A stretch of 64,000 nt of DNA from Alviniconcha marisindica (GCA_018857735.1 JABMCL010000883.1:75001-139000); one strand, 5' to 3'. Positions 1-36,835 are shown, numbered from the stretch's first letter. The notes: generated by a model from the letters alone, not told the origin. Translations and numbers: made by a program.

Positions 1-186
1 CGAGTATCAGGTAATAAACTGTGATCCATGTTTCAGGTGGACTAATCAAACTGACCAATACATAAACAAATATATAAAAAGTATCGAGTTGCCGACCACT
101 GTGTTTATTTGTGGGCACTGGGCAGTCGGAGATGCCATCTGGCGAAAGACGTTGTATCTATATCCCATAATAGCCCGCCTCCCTCC

Positions 187-187
187 C

Positions 188-216
<29 letters not shown>
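187..216. repeat. Poly-C tract
   Basis: About 30 cytosines. Similar tracts occur at 10515-10546, 17067-17097, 24823-24843, 28858-28883 (G), 29089-29117 (G), 34569-34589, 39024-39047, 44420-44448, 44938-44957 and 60591-60612 (G). Confidence 0.9.
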
Positions 217-220
<4 letters not shown>

Positions 221-254
221 TTCCGTTCATGTATTCCTCCCCCTCCAATGCAAG

Positions 255-372
255 CGCGCACACACACACACACACACGCGCGCGCGCATACACGCACGCA
301 CGTACGCACGCACACACGCACACACACACACACACGCACGCACACACACATACTCACATACGCACATACGCC

Positions 373-409
<37 letters not shown>

Positions 410-414
410 GCGCA

Positions 415-477
<63 letters not shown>

Positions 478-501
478 CACGACACACACACACACACAAC
501 A

Positions 502-570
<69 letters not shown>
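255..570. repeat. (CA)n tract with interruptions
   Basis: Imperfect dinucleotide repeat reaching the donor of the ShKT exon on the minus strand, where it reads (GT)n. Confidence 0.95.
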
Positions 571-571
<1 letters not shown>

Positions 572-573
572 AC

Positions 574-25062
<24,489 letters not shown>

Positions 25063-25119
25063 GGTAGTGCAACGAATCACACGTCTAAACAAGAACATGC
25101 CACCTCCAAAGCAACCTTC

Positions 25120-25930
25120 CGTTTGTATCAGTCACCGTGACTGGCGTGTATTAGTCACCTTGACTGGCTTGTATCAGTCACCGTGACTGGCGTGTATTAG
25201 TCACCTTGACTGGCTTGTATCAGTCACCGTGACTGGCGTGTATTAGTCACCTTGACTGGCGTGTATTAGTCACCGTGACTGGCGTGTATTAGTCACCTTG
25301 ACTGGCTTGTATCAGTCACCTTGATTGACTGCTTGTATCAGATCAGCCATTTACTGGCTTGTATCAGTCACCGTGACTGGCTTGTATTAGTCACCTTGAC
25401 TGGCTTGTATCAGTCACCTTGATTGACTTGTATCAGACAGCTTGACTGGCTTGTATCAGTCACCTTGATTGACTTGTATCAGACAGCTTGACTGGCTTGT
25501 ATCAGTCACCTTGATTGACTTGTATCAGACACCTTGACTAGCGTGTATTAGTCACCGTGACTGGCGTATATTAGTCACCTTGACTGCTTGTATCAGTCAC
25601 CTTGATTGACTTGTATCAGACACCTTGACTGGCATGTATTAGACACCGTGACTGGCTTGTGTCAGTCACCTTGACTGGCTTGTATCAGACACCGTGATTG
25701 GCATATATCAGACACCTTGACTGGCTTGTATTAGACACCGTGACTGGCTTGTATCAGACACCGTGGTTGGCTTGTATCAGTCACCTTGACTGGCTTGTAT
25801 CAGACACCTTGACTGGCTTGTATCAGACAGCTTGACTGGCTTGTATCAGACACCTTGACTGGCTTGTATCAGACACCGTGACTGGCTTGTATCAGACACC
25901 TTGACTGACTTGTATCAGACACCTTGACTG
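25120..25930. repeat. 23-bp tandem array upstream of the CAP gene, about 35 copies
   Basis: The unit is CTTGTATCAGTCACCTTGACTGG. It begins about 60 bp upstream of the ATG, so it occupies the expected promoter or 5' UTR. Confidence 0.94.
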
Positions 25931-26229
25931 GAGCTATCCCTGGCAGTCAGTGAGTGTCTGTTTTGGGGGACTGTCCTTTTGTAGGCCAGACCAGCAAAAC
26001 GTGGCGCCATGGCAGCCACCCGACAATCCTGTGAAAGAGTCCCTCCCTTCTACCCGTTTGACTGGTCATGACGCACCCGACATGTGAACTTCAAGACTTT
26101 ATTATCTCAACGGAGAAATGGAGTGCCCACCCGGTTGCCGCCTCACCCTTCCCCGCCGTGCAGTCCTAAGGGGTTTGGGTGATGGGGGGCGGGGAGACGA
26201 ACGGGGCGATAATACTGTTGTTAAAGGGT
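25931..26229. other. Unique intergenic sequence
   Basis: Nothing recognised between the array and the LINE fragment. Confidence 0.4.
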
Positions 26230-27030
26230 AAGTGGCGGGGCTGTGCGGCCCAAGCACACATCTCGGGACAACCACGCGGATGTTCGTAGGTTCCAGTGCT
26301 GGTTGGGGTGGTCAGTTCAGTTCACAATGGTAGCTATGCGCTCGGAAAGGCCCATATGCGCTCAACCCCGTCTCTCAGAGAGACGTTCCCCCAAAGTTGC
26401 CTTTGAAACAGTTCCAGTGTTCGTGTGATTGACGATGGCCCTCTTTCTTCCTTTCAAGGAAGATCGTTTAGCGCTTCCTCTTTCCACGCCTCTCTCCTCC
26501 AGGCGATCGATTGTGTGATGTCCTTGGCTTAGTTTGTGCCTGCAGGTAGTGTCTCAAGTTCCTCAACACTTCAGATCTTCCAAGACGCAAGCCACTTGTG
26601 ATAGTTGCCTTGCCCACCAGCCTATCTGCCCACCAGCCTATCTGCCCACCAGCCTATCTGCCCATCAGTCTGTCCGCTCGGTCATTTCCCTCCACTCCGG
26701 TATGCCCAGGGCAGTACACCCACAAGGTTTCGAAGGTGGATGTCGATCATCGACACATTCCAGTCTGGGCTTTCCCTTCCACTTTTTATACAAGCTCATT
26801 GAGTCTGCGAGGATGATGGCGTGTGTGGTCTGACTGTCATCTCTTGATGAAATTCGTCGGAGAGCACGGGTGACTGCTTCCGCCTCCATTGTCAAGGCTG
26901 CACTGTCTTCACGGATGGTGGTCCCACCTTGGGTGGTCAATTTGTTCCTCCTCCACACCCCCCACACCCCTTCCTGCCCCATCTTCTTATGGTCCCATGG
27001 TGGTGGACTGAGTGTCAAGTGCTTCGAGTG
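26230..27030 (-). mobile_element. Decayed LINE fragment: RNase H domain and C-terminal tail
   Basis: Read on the minus strand with frameshifts, this matches the RNase H region of non-LTR retrotransposons common in invertebrates. Segments seen are GTTIREDSAALTMEAEAV (catalytic Glu), HAIILADSMSL (catalytic Asp), a frame-shifted version of the PGH.GV.GNDRAD block, then SGLRLGRSEVLR. The reverse transcriptase is absent. Stops and shifts show the copy is dead. A 16-bp repeat at 26606-26680 has expanded inside it. Confidence 0.75.
26606..26680. repeat. 16-bp repeat inside the LINE fragment
   Basis: CCCACCAGCCTATCTG occurs about four times with a diverged fifth. Confidence 0.88.
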
Positions 27031-27356
27031 AGACAGAAGTACCGAGGGGGCTCCGGTAAAACTATGTGTAACCCATCATGTCAGTCTGGATAACACCGCT
27101 CTGGCGGCTGGCTTTTCTGGGAGAAAGCGACCCGGGTTTTCCACGTGGTAAAAACCCGCACAAATGTGACAGCATACACTCATTTGTAAACTACAACCAA
27201 AATCACACTGCGGTTGAGCCTCATTAGAGATCGTAGGGAAAAGCCCATACCAACTAATTCAATAGGAAAACTTACAGCTTAGAAATCGACTGAAAAATGC
27301 CAATGAGCCTCTTTAGGGATCATGAAGGTGGACGTTTTCAAAGGTTTGACACGAAA

Positions 27357-27676
27357 GTAAGTAAGAAAAAAATGGTGCTTAACGACCACAGAAACCATAA
27401 GGCTTATTAGGGACGGGGAGAAGGGGGGAGGGGGTATGGAGGTGGGAGAAGAGGGTGATTATATACCTATCGCTACACTGTCACCACCAAAATGACTTCT
27501 GCATTAAGATGGGCAGCGATGAGAGCCATTTTAATGTTCCATAATTGTGAGGGACAGAGTCACAAGACGGTGTCCACAGACCACAACTTTTGAAGAAAAA
27601 GCAGAGTCGAAGCGGCTTCGAACCGCGGTCCCTCTGCTTACCAGCCTAACGCCTTACCGCTAGGCCAAACCGGCTG
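27357..27676 (-). mobile_element. SINE A copy 3
   Basis: Full-length copy. The best B box of the family, GGTTCGAAGCC, reads on the minus strand near 27615-27630. Confidence 0.8.
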
Positions 27677-27784
27677 AAGGTTTGACACGACGCTAACAAC
27701 TATACTTGTGCTACTTTGGAATAAAGGCAGTCGCGGTGTGTTGACAGGACGTTACCATCCAGCTGTTTACTTCCTTTTTGAGTA

Positions 27785-28620
27785 AGTGAGCACTTGGATG
27801 TTAACATCTTGTCAAAGTGAGCACTTGGATGTTAACATCTTGTCAAGGTGAGCACTTGGATGTTAACATCTTGTCAAGGTGAGCACTTGGATGTTAACGT
27901 CTTGTCAAGGTGAGTACTTGGATGTTAACATGTTGTCAAGGTGAGTGCTTGGATGTTAACATGTTGTCAAGGTGAGTAGTTGGATGTTAACATCTTGTCA
28001 AAGTGGGTACTTGGATGTTAACATCTTGTCAAAGTGAGTACTTGGATGTTAACGTCTTGCAAAGTGAGTACTTGGATGTTAACATGTTGTCAAAGTGAGT
28101 ATTTGGATGCTAACATGTTGTCAAAGTGAGTATTTGGATGCTAACATGTTGTCAAGGCGAGTACTTGGATGTTAAGATGTTGTCAAAGTGAGTACTTGGA
28201 TGTTAACGTCTTGCAAAGTGAGTACTTGGATGTTAACATGTTGTCAAAGTGAGTATTTGGATGCTAACATGTTGTCAAGGTGAGTACTTGGATGTTAACA
28301 TGTTGTCAAGGTGAGTACTTGGATGTCAACATCTTGTCAAAGTGAGTACTTGGATGTTAACGTCTTGTCAAGGTGAGTACTTGGATGTCAACATCTTGTC
28401 AAAGTGAGTACTTGGATGTCAACATCTTGTCAAAGTGAGTTCTTGGATGTCAACATCTTGTCAAAGTGAGTACTTGGATGTTAACATCTTGTCAAAGTGA
28501 GTACTTGGATGTTAACATCTTGTCAAGGTGAGTACTTGGATGTTAACATCTTGTCAAGGTGAGTACTTGGATGTTAACATCTTGTCAAGGTGAGTACTTG
28601 GATGTTAACATGGTGTCAAA
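27785..28620 (+). repeat. 31-bp tandem array with repeated 5' splice-site consensus
   Basis: The unit is GTGAGTACTTGGATGTTAACATCTTGTCAA, about 27 copies. Many junctions read AAGGTGAGTA. Confidence 0.94.
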
Positions 28621-28639
28621 GTTGGGCTTTGCAGACTTT

Positions 28640-29084
28640 GCACGGGGACGCCTTGTGTTTGACCAGTGCCTGTAAAGGCGGCCCGTTTCCACGATTACAG
28701 GGGAGTTGAGACCCCACCGGAAGGTCCCTTGTATTCAACGTGGGCCGACTGGGTATCGATCTTTTTATTAATTTTTCACAGAGACCGCAGTCGGCAGTAG
28801 CACGCGTTCAAACGCTTGTTGCCCGGCCAGGATCACCTTGCTGCAGATGGGTGGGGTGGGGGGGGGGGGGGGGGGGGGGGGGGTATCTGCTTCTTCATTG
28901 GCTGTAGGTTATTTACTTTTCCACTGCACATTCTGTCATTATCGCACCGCGACAAAGACTGCAGCACTTGTGCAAGCCCCGCAAGCCGCGCTACGTTTGG
29001 TCAGAGACCTTGCAGGGACTGGGAGCTGCCGTGCTTCCGGTGCTAGAAGAGCAGGGCATAGCTCTGACTGGCGCTCTGTTACTG

Positions 29085-29116
<32 letters not shown>

Positions 29117-29800
29117 AGGACTGGCTGAACCTGGATTAAAGATCTCATAAAAAGCGTCCGTGTCAGTTGACAGGAAGGGATTATTTGATTCGCTTTCAGT
29201 CAGCAGTATGAATAATCTGAAACCAAGTTTTTCAGGTCCCCCCCACACACACACCCTCACCCCCACCCCCACCCCCAACCTCCCCGCTCCGAGGTGGCAC
29301 ATTTTCCTTCGTTGACTGATAAGACTACTGCTGACATGCAGCCAGTCATTAACTGATAAGCATTGCAGTGACTCATTGCTCCTGCCTGCTATGACCTGCG
29401 GAGTCACAGACTGTGGGTCCGACTTTTTGACGGGGACGTAGGACAGTGGCGGTGACACGTTCGCTGCGGCCTGGCTGTCCCTCCGCTTGCTGCCTACTGT
29501 CACCAAAGATTACAAATTTATAGTCTTCGCTGTCAGCTCGGACGTCTTGAGCTTAAAGTGGATCGTGCGGAAAGTTTTGTATTCTGCCCGCTTCTCTCTG
29601 TGGGACATTGTTCCCATGGGAACGTCGGACCATCTTCCCCCCGGGCAGGGAACTGGGACGCGGTGGTGCTAGACAACTGAGTCAGTCTTCGCTTTTGTAC
29701 AATCCGTGTGTGTGACGGCGACGTTTCAACACTGACTGCCGCGGGATCTTTAACGTACACCAGCACACGGCCGGGACGCGGCTCTTCAGTCGTTGAATCC
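28640..29800. other. Unique intergenic sequence with two poly-G runs
   Basis: Poly-G at 28858-28883 and 29089-29117. A piece near 29742 (GGGATCTTTAACGT) resembles the central part of SINE C. No gene recognised. Confidence 0.4.
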
Positions 29801-29805
29801 GGCGA

Positions 29806-30091
29806 AAGACGTGAGGTGGTGTAAGGTTATGAAGCAGGATTTATTTTGACGTGAGGTGGTGTAAGGTTATGAAGCAGGATTTATTTTGACGTGAGGTGGT
29901 CTAAGGTTATGAAGCAGGATTTATTTTGACGTGAGGTGGTCTAAGGTTATGAAACAGGATTTATTTTGACGTGAGGTGGTCTAAGGTTATGAAACAGGAT
30001 TTATTTTGACGTGAGGTGGTCTAAGGTTATGAAACAGGATTTATTTTGACGTGAGGTGGTCTAAGGTTACGAAATAGGATTTATTTTGATC
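29806..30091. repeat. 40-bp tandem array, 7 copies
   Basis: The unit has GACGTGAGGTGGTCTAAGG and GGATTTATTTT; copies differ at only a few positions. Confidence 0.95.
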
Positions 30092-30244
30092 GAGTTGGGG
30101 ATTCCATTTCTTTGCTTTTTGTTGGTGCCATGCGGGTCATTTCTGTTGCTCTTTGATCTGATTATCTGGTGATTGATTGATTGACTGATTGGTTGAATCA
30201 CTGACTGGTATGGTTGATTGTTGGTTATGACACACGACAATAAT

Positions 30245-30345
30245 AACGTTAACATGTGAACTCTGACCCGGTCACCAGGCCGATCTAACGTGACATACGG
30301 AATCATAACGTTAACAGGTGAACTCTGACCCGGTCACCGGGCCGA
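30245..30345. repeat. Direct duplication of ~60 bp
   Basis: ATAACGTTAACATGTGAACTC with CCCGGTCACC occurs twice. Confidence 0.85.
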
Positions 30346-30409
30346 CCTCTGGCTGGACAGACGGTCGATGGCCCGGGCTCTGGATGCTGACCGGTCTGTG
30401 CTCCTGCCG

Positions 30410-31350
30410 CTGTCATCTCTGACGGCTGGACACCGGGACCACTGCAGCCATCAGACTGCACACCGGCCTTCACGGCGCTGAGACCTGCAGCTGTTCACTG
30501 CAGCCATCGGACTGCACACCGCGACCACTGCAGCCATCAGACTACACACCTTCACAGCACTAAGACCTGCAGCTGTTCACTGCAGCCATCGGACTGCACA
30601 CCGCGACCACTGCAGCCATCAGACTACACACCTTCACAGCACTAAGACCTGCAGCTGTTCACTGCAGCCATCGGACTGCACACCGCGACCACTGCAGCCA
30701 TCAGACTACACACCTTCACAGCGCTAAGACCTGCAGTTGTTCACTGCAGCCATCGGACTGCACACCGCGACCACTGCAGCCATCAGACTACACACCTTCA
30801 CAGCGCTAAGACCTGCAGTTGTTCACTGCAGCCATCGGACTGCACAGCTTCACGGCGCTGAGATCTGCAGCTGTTCACTGCAGCCATCGGACTGCACAGC
30901 TTCACGGCGCTGAGACCTGCAGCTGTTCACTGCAGCCATCGGACTGCACAGCTTCACGGCGCTGAGACCTGCAGCTGTTCACTGCAGCCATCGGACTGCA
31001 CAGCTTCACGGCGCTGAGACCTGCAGCTGTTCACTGCAGCCATCGGACTGCACAGCTTCACGGCGCTGAGACCTGCAGCTGTTCACTGCAGCCATCGGAC
31101 TGCACAGCTTCACGGCGCTGAGACCTGCAGCTGTTCACTGCAGCCATCGGACTGCACAGCTTCACGGCGCTGAGACCTGCAGCTGTTCACTGCAGCCATC
31201 GGACTGCACAGCTTCACGGCGCTGAGACCTGCAGCTGTTCACTGCAGCCATCGGACTGCACAGCTTCACGGCGCTGAGACCTGCAGCTGTTCACTGCAGC
31301 CATCGGACTGCACAGCTTCACGGCGCTGAGACCTGCAGCTGTTCACTGCA
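30410..31350. repeat. 52-bp tandem array with a longer higher-order unit at the left
   Basis: The right part has about ten 52-bp units (GCTGAGACCTGCAGCTG, CAGCCATCGGACTGC). The left part alternates two variants, giving a longer period of about 105 bp. Confidence 0.92.
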
Positions 31351-31424
31351 GCTCTGCGTCCCTGGACCCTACCGGCGGACACTGAAGTCTCATCTCTGCA
31401 CTTGGCGGCCACCTGGCTTGACGG

Positions 31425-31630
31425 GCCAGTGCATGCGGCTAGAGCAGTGACGCCAGTCTGCAGCTTAGTGGGCCAGTGCATGCGGCTAGAGCAGTGACGC
31501 CAGTCTGCAGCTTAGCGGGCCAGTGCATGCGGCTAGAGCAGTGACGCCAGTCTGCAGTTTAGCGGGCCAGTGCATGCGGCTAGAGCAGTGACGCCAGTCT
31601 GCAGCTTAGCGGGCCAGTGCATGCGGCTAC
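31425..31630. repeat. 47-bp tandem array, about 4.5 copies
   Basis: The unit has GGGCCAGTGCATGCGGC and GCAGTGACGCCAGTCTGCAG. Confidence 0.94.
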
Positions 31631-32082
31631 AGCCCCCCGACAGTCATCACTATGGTGAGAACTTCCCTTTTCCTTGTTGTTGCTGTTCATTTCACTTTTA
31701 TAGCTCCTGCAGGCCTTTCTGCCTTTTGCCAGCTAAATGTAATTTCTGTATATACAGTTGCGATTAACGAGTTCTCGTTTTACGTTTAGTGCTGCGTGTT
31801 ATTGTTCTCGTTTGGTTTCGTCTCTTACGTGTGCGCAGAGGAAACTATGTTTCCAGTAATGTGACGCAGAAGGGAGTTTAATGGTGCTCGAAAGACGTCA
31901 CACAAACACAACAACAAAGACCCGATTCGCCTACGGTAACTCTCACCTGGCATGCCAGTAAATACAAGGTACATAAACTTCCACCAGAGGTACATCCTCA
32001 CCTGGAGTTTATGTATTTACTCAGAGTGTAACCAAACCGAACCAACAACTGCTTTAGCAGGCAGCACCCTGACTATAATACA
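31631..32082. other. Unique intergenic sequence
   Basis: A short imperfect inverted repeat lies at about 31951-32012. Nothing else recognised. Confidence 0.4.
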
Positions 32083-32527
32083 TAATTATTATTGATTATT
32101 ATTAATATTGATCGCTTTTATATAGCGCTATTCTCCGCTCTCGAGCAGACTCACTGCGCGTGCATGTGATTCTACCTGAGTGAATAGCTTTATAAGGCGC
32201 GTTTTTTGAATATCCACCGAAGTGGTGTACTTACAGCGCTGGCATGGCTGGTGCCACAAGAAACTGCTGCCATCTCGGCGCGTTCTGTGTACACCATACA
32301 ACCATGCACCATACCACTTCATGCAAAGCCACATACGTAAGGTGTATGCGTGTTTAGCACGTTTCGCAGAATGACCGGGGTCTTTTACGTGCTACTGCGG
32401 TATAAGAGTCCGCACAGAAAGTTGACCCTGGAGAATAAAATTCTCCCGCCGCTCCAGCAGGGATTCGAACCCGCGACCTTTCGATCACGAGTCCGGCGCT
32501 CTAACCACTGAGCTATCCCCGCCTCCA
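32083..32527 (-). mobile_element. SINE C copy 2
   Basis: Reverse-oriented full copy: an ATT-rich tail at the left, the AGCGCTATT tail motif at about 32123, and the tRNA-like head at the right (GGATTCGAACC read on plus). Confidence 0.88.
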
Positions 32528-32588
32528 TAAGTATATGGAGAGTCAGGTGGCGGCAGGCCGCACGGCAAGTTAAAGGGCAGGCACGGGG

Positions 32589-32886
32589 GTAAGTAAGTAA
32601 ACACACAGTCACCATAAGGCTTATTAGGGACGGGGTGAAGGGGGTATGGAGGTGGGGGAAGAGGGATATTACATACCTATCGCTACACTATCACCACCCA
32701 AATGACTTCTGCATTAAGATGGGCAGCGATGAGAGCCATTTTAATGTTCCATAATTGTGAGGAACAGAATCACAAGACAGTGTCCACAGACCACAACTTT
32801 TGAAGAGAAAGGAGAGCCGAAGCGGATTGGAACCGATGTCCCTCTGCTTACCAGCCTCACGCCTTACCGCTGGGCCAAACCGGCTC
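32589..32886 (-). mobile_element. SINE A copy 4
   Basis: Nearly full-length copy, slightly shortened at the left end, lying 60 bp right of a SINE C copy in the same orientation. Confidence 0.8.
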
Positions 32887-32889
32887 GCG

Positions 32890-33320
32890 GGAACGGGGGT
32901 ACTCACGGTGACCCTTACGGGTCACTGGTACGGGCTAGAGACATGAGCGGTGGTCAACAGGTCAGCTTGTCACTGGCTTCCGGAGTCAACACACTTCCGG
33001 TGTCCACTTCCGCCCAGCCACTTCCTGCCTCCTGTCGACCGAGCCGCTGCTAGTCGTAAACAAAGTCTGCATTTTAGTAATAATAATAATAATGTTAGTA
33101 GCGGTCATTTCTGTAGCGTGGCTCGGCAGGTCCACTGTTGAAAGGCGCTGTCTGGTTGAGCAGTCGCCACTTTGTCACACAGCGGTGGGGAATTGAGTGT
33201 ACCTCACCCGCCGCTCACTGGTAATGACGCACCTTTGGTCCGTTAGAGGAAAGCAGGGTGTCACGGCACACGGTAGGGGCTAAGAAAACAAAAGCCGGAG
33301 CAGTTGTTATGACACGCGTT
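32890..33320. other. Unique intergenic sequence
   Basis: A short (AAT)n at 33079-33093. No gene recognised. Confidence 0.4.
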
Positions 33321-33660
33321 TGGTTCAGTAAAGAAAAGAAGAAAAATAGCAGTTGGTATGTCAAATCTCTGGTTTTGTAAGGACAAGAAAAAGAGCAGTT
33401 GGTATGTCAGATCTTTGGTTTAGTAAGGACAAGAAAAAGAGCAGTTGATATGTCAGATCTTTTGTTTAGTAAGGACAAGAAAAAGAGCAGTTGGTATGTC
33501 AGATCTTTGGTTTAGTAAGGACAAAAAAAGAGCAGTTGGTAGGTCAAAGCTTTGGTTTAGTAAGGACAAGAAAAAGAGCAGTTGGTAGGTCAAAGCTTTG
33601 GTTTAGTAAGGACAAGAAAAAGAGCAGTTGGTATTGCACGCTTTTGGATCAGTAAAGAAG
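33320..33660. repeat. 46-bp tandem array, left part
   Basis: The unit has AAGAGCAGTTGGTATGTC and TTTGGTTTAGTAAGGACAAG. It resumes in altered form at 34222. Confidence 0.92.
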
Positions 33661-33679
33661 AAACACACACACACGCACA

Positions 33680-33736
<57 letters not shown>

Positions 33737-33738
33737 GT

Positions 33739-33800
<62 letters not shown>

Positions 33801-33839
33801 CCACACACACACACACACACACACACCACACACACACGT

Positions 33840-33884
<45 letters not shown>

Positions 33885-33916
33885 ACACACACACACACAC
33901 ACAACACACACGGGAA

Positions 33917-34009
<93 letters not shown>

Positions 34010-34031
34010 ACACACACACACACACCACACA

Positions 34032-34072
<41 letters not shown>

Positions 34073-34215
34073 ACACACACACACACACAACACACACACA
34101 CCACACACACACACACCACAAACCACACACTACACACACACACAACACACACCCACACACACACACACACCACACGACACACACACACCACACACACACA
34201 CACCCCCCGCACCAC
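33661..34215. repeat. (CA)n tract, 550 bp
   Basis: Imperfect CA repeat inserted in a minisatellite. Confidence 0.95.
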
Positions 34216-34221
34216 ACACAC

Positions 34222-34370
34222 ACCGGCTTTGGTTTAGTAAAGAAAACGGTAGTTGTTACGTCACACCTTTGGTTTAGTAAAGAAAACGGTGGTTGTTACG
34301 TCACACCTTTGGTTTAGTAAAGAAAACGGTGGTTGTTACGTCACACCTTTGGTTTAGTAAAGAAAAGAAA
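34222..34370. repeat. 40-bp tandem array, right part
   Basis: The unit is TTTGGTTTAGTAAAGAAAAC plus GGTGGTTGTTACGTCACACC, 3-4 copies, related to 33320-33660. Confidence 0.92.
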
Positions 34371-35145
34371 CCACAAGAGCCGCTGCTATGTCCACCTTTG
34401 GCTCAGCACAGGAAACGAAACATACCGCCGTTGTTTCAGCCGTCATTCATTAATAAAAAATATATAAAATTACCGACACACCCGATTCATACATTGACTG
34501 TACTCGACCATTATTTATCTGTATTTTATTTATTTAAATTCTCCCCCTTCCACTACTGACACCTTCCTCCCCCCCCCCCCCCCCCCCCGCACAAGTCGCT
34601 CCCTCCAGTGCCGTAACCTGTTGTTGCTGAACTAATTCACTGACGTATTCCAACACCCGCGTTTAACCCCTCCACTGCCAAACTGAAACGACAGACGAGT
34701 AAAAGTGAGAAATTTGAGACCTTTAAGCCTTTCTGTCTCCTTTTTCGTACTGGCATGTGAAAAGACTTTCATCACAATGCATCTAGCATTGAAAGTAGAT
34801 GTTACAGGACCGGAAAATGTACTGTTTGCAGGCACGTCCCTGCATCTTTCAGCCCGGAAATTTTACAGGCTGGGGCAGTGAAGGGGTTCATTGTTCTTCT
34901 TCGTACAGACTTGTAAGCCAGTCACCCCGCCTCGCTACCCTAGCAACCCATGTTACATCTCGAGCAAGCAAATACTGAACGTAGGCAAGGCACCAGGAGA
35001 CAGCCGAGCCTCTGAGGTTTCTCTCCGATCGACGGCAACTGCCACTTTCAGCTGCTACTGCTCGGCTTGTCACAGTGAGACAGCTGCATAATTATATCGA
35101 TTAAAGAAATGCACGTGCAAACACACTGACTGAAGACTTCTAGAA
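34371..35145. other. Unique intergenic sequence
   Basis: AT-rich part, a poly-C run at 34569 and ordinary sequence. No gene recognised. Confidence 0.4.
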
Positions 35146-35149
<4 letters not shown>

Positions 35150-35202
<53 letters not shown>

Positions 35203-35295
35203 TCGAACTCGAAAACTTTAATTTCCAAGGATTGTAGTTTAGGTTCATTTAGACCTGTCTAACAGTGACAACTAGTCCCTGCTAAACTACTGAAT

Positions 35296-35354
<59 letters not shown>
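35150..35354. repeat. Two (GA)n tracts around GA-flanked element copy 3
   Basis: GA runs at 35150-35200 and 35301-35354. Confidence 0.93.
35200..35300 (-). mobile_element. GA-flanked element, copy 3
   Basis: About 85% like copy 1 and placed between two (GA)n tracts (35150-35200 and 35301-35354). Confidence 0.6.
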
Positions 35355-35357
<3 letters not shown>

Positions 35358-35519
35358 ACATTTAAAAGTTTAAGGTTACACCTTGCAGACCTACAGTCTT
35401 TTGCAGACTGACTGGCCCACCCGAGGTTAAGGTCACAGGCCGGGGTTGCCCGGTATATCGTAGAATCCACGTCAGTGCAAGTTCCAGTCTTGTCCCTATT
35501 GTCTCTTGTCCTCCCGTCC

Positions 35520-35752
35520 AGCCCCAGTCTCAGACCTACATGTCGTCCTGTGCAGCCCCAGTCTCAGACCTACATGTCGTCCTGTGCAGCCCCAGTCTCA
35601 GACCTACATGTCGTCCTGTGCAGCCCCAGTCTCAGACCTACATGTCGTCCTGTGCAGCCCCAGTCTCAGACCTACATGTCGTCCTGTGCAGCCCCAGTCT
35701 CAGACCTACATGTCGTCCTGTGCAGCCCCAGTCTCAGACCTACATGTCGTCA
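35520..35752. repeat. 34-bp tandem array, about 7 near-identical copies
   Basis: The unit has GCCCCAGTCTCAGACCTAC and ATGTCGTCCTGTGCA. Confidence 0.96.
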
Positions 35753-36091
35753 GTCCCATGCACGACCTACATGCTTCACGAAGAGTCACCAAAACAGGAG
35801 CAACTCAGGTCGCAGATTATTATTTTCAGCCGACATAGTTTTATGCATTTTTTACGTAGTGTTTTTGTAACCGTCACGTCATGGTTGACTGGGCGTTAAA
35901 AATCAACATTGTGTTTTGAATAATGTCCCTTTAAGAGGCAAGACCTACTGAAATTGTGGTGTCTACTGAGAACAGTTTTTTCCATTTGCAGTGCACTTTC
36001 CCTTTCGGCGGGAGGAATCATTGTTGTGTGTGGCCGGTTTGTTCAGTCACGCTGAGTTGTGCCCGGAGAGGTCTTACTGTCTGTCGGGTGG

Positions 36092-36322
36092 TGAAGCGCT
36101 GCTTAATGTCCTCAGATGTCAGTTGACATATTAGGGACAAGTTGTGACCAATGCCGAAGCACGGTTCAATAATTCTTTACGTCCACGGAAACCAGAAGGT
36201 TCGTTAGGACGCCGGACAGCCCAGGACGTCCACCTCGACTCTCACACAGCTCCTGAACTATGACCTTACTGTCGGGGACCTTGATCCGGCACCTAACGCC
36301 TTACCACTGGGTCAAACCGGCA
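36092..36322 (-). mobile_element. SINE B copy 1
   Basis: The right end is a SINE A-type tRNA head (GCCGGTTTGACCCAGTGG on the minus strand), but the body differs and is shared with 23577-23747 (GTCAGTTGACATATTAGGG, CTCCTGAACTATG). Confidence 0.7.
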
Positions 36323-36401
36323 CGCACGGTGTCCGTCTTTATGACTGAACTTGCTGCTAAGACTGCTATTTAAGGAAGGAACACACATAGTGTATTTAAG
36401 T

Positions 36402-36462
36402 GAGCCGGTTTGGCCTAGCGGTTAGGTTGGTAAGCGGCGGAAGGACCTCGGTTCGCCGATAC
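36402..36462 (+). mobile_element. SINE A head fragment
   Basis: Only the tRNA-like head is present (GAGCCGGTTTGGCCTAGCGG onwards), breaking off into a 60-bp tandem array. It faces SINE B at 36092-36322. Confidence 0.65.
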
Positions 36463-36835
36463 GGTTTCTCAGTGTGGACATAAAGCATCTCTCAATCAAT
36501 CAGAATGTTCTAATAATAAATTTCCATACGTTTTCTGTGGACATAAAGCAGTCACTGAATCACTGATTCAGAATGTCATTTCTAATAAGAGATTTCCATA
36601 CGGTTTCTGTGGACATAAAGCATCACTGAATCAACCAGAATGTTCTAATAATAAATTTCCAAACGGTATCTGTGGACAGCAAAGCATCATTGAATCAATC
36701 AGAATGTTCTAACTTGTAAATTTCCATACGGTTTCTGTGGACGTAAAGCATCTCTGAATCACTGAATCAGATTGTTCTAATAATAGATTTCCATACGGTA
36801 TCTGTGGACGTAAAGCATCACTAAATCAATGAAAA
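36463..36835. repeat. ~60-bp tandem array, about 6 copies
   Basis: The unit has TTTCCATACGGTTTCTGTGG and AAAGCATC, with GAATGTTCTAATAATAAA. It begins inside the SINE A head fragment. Confidence 0.9.
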
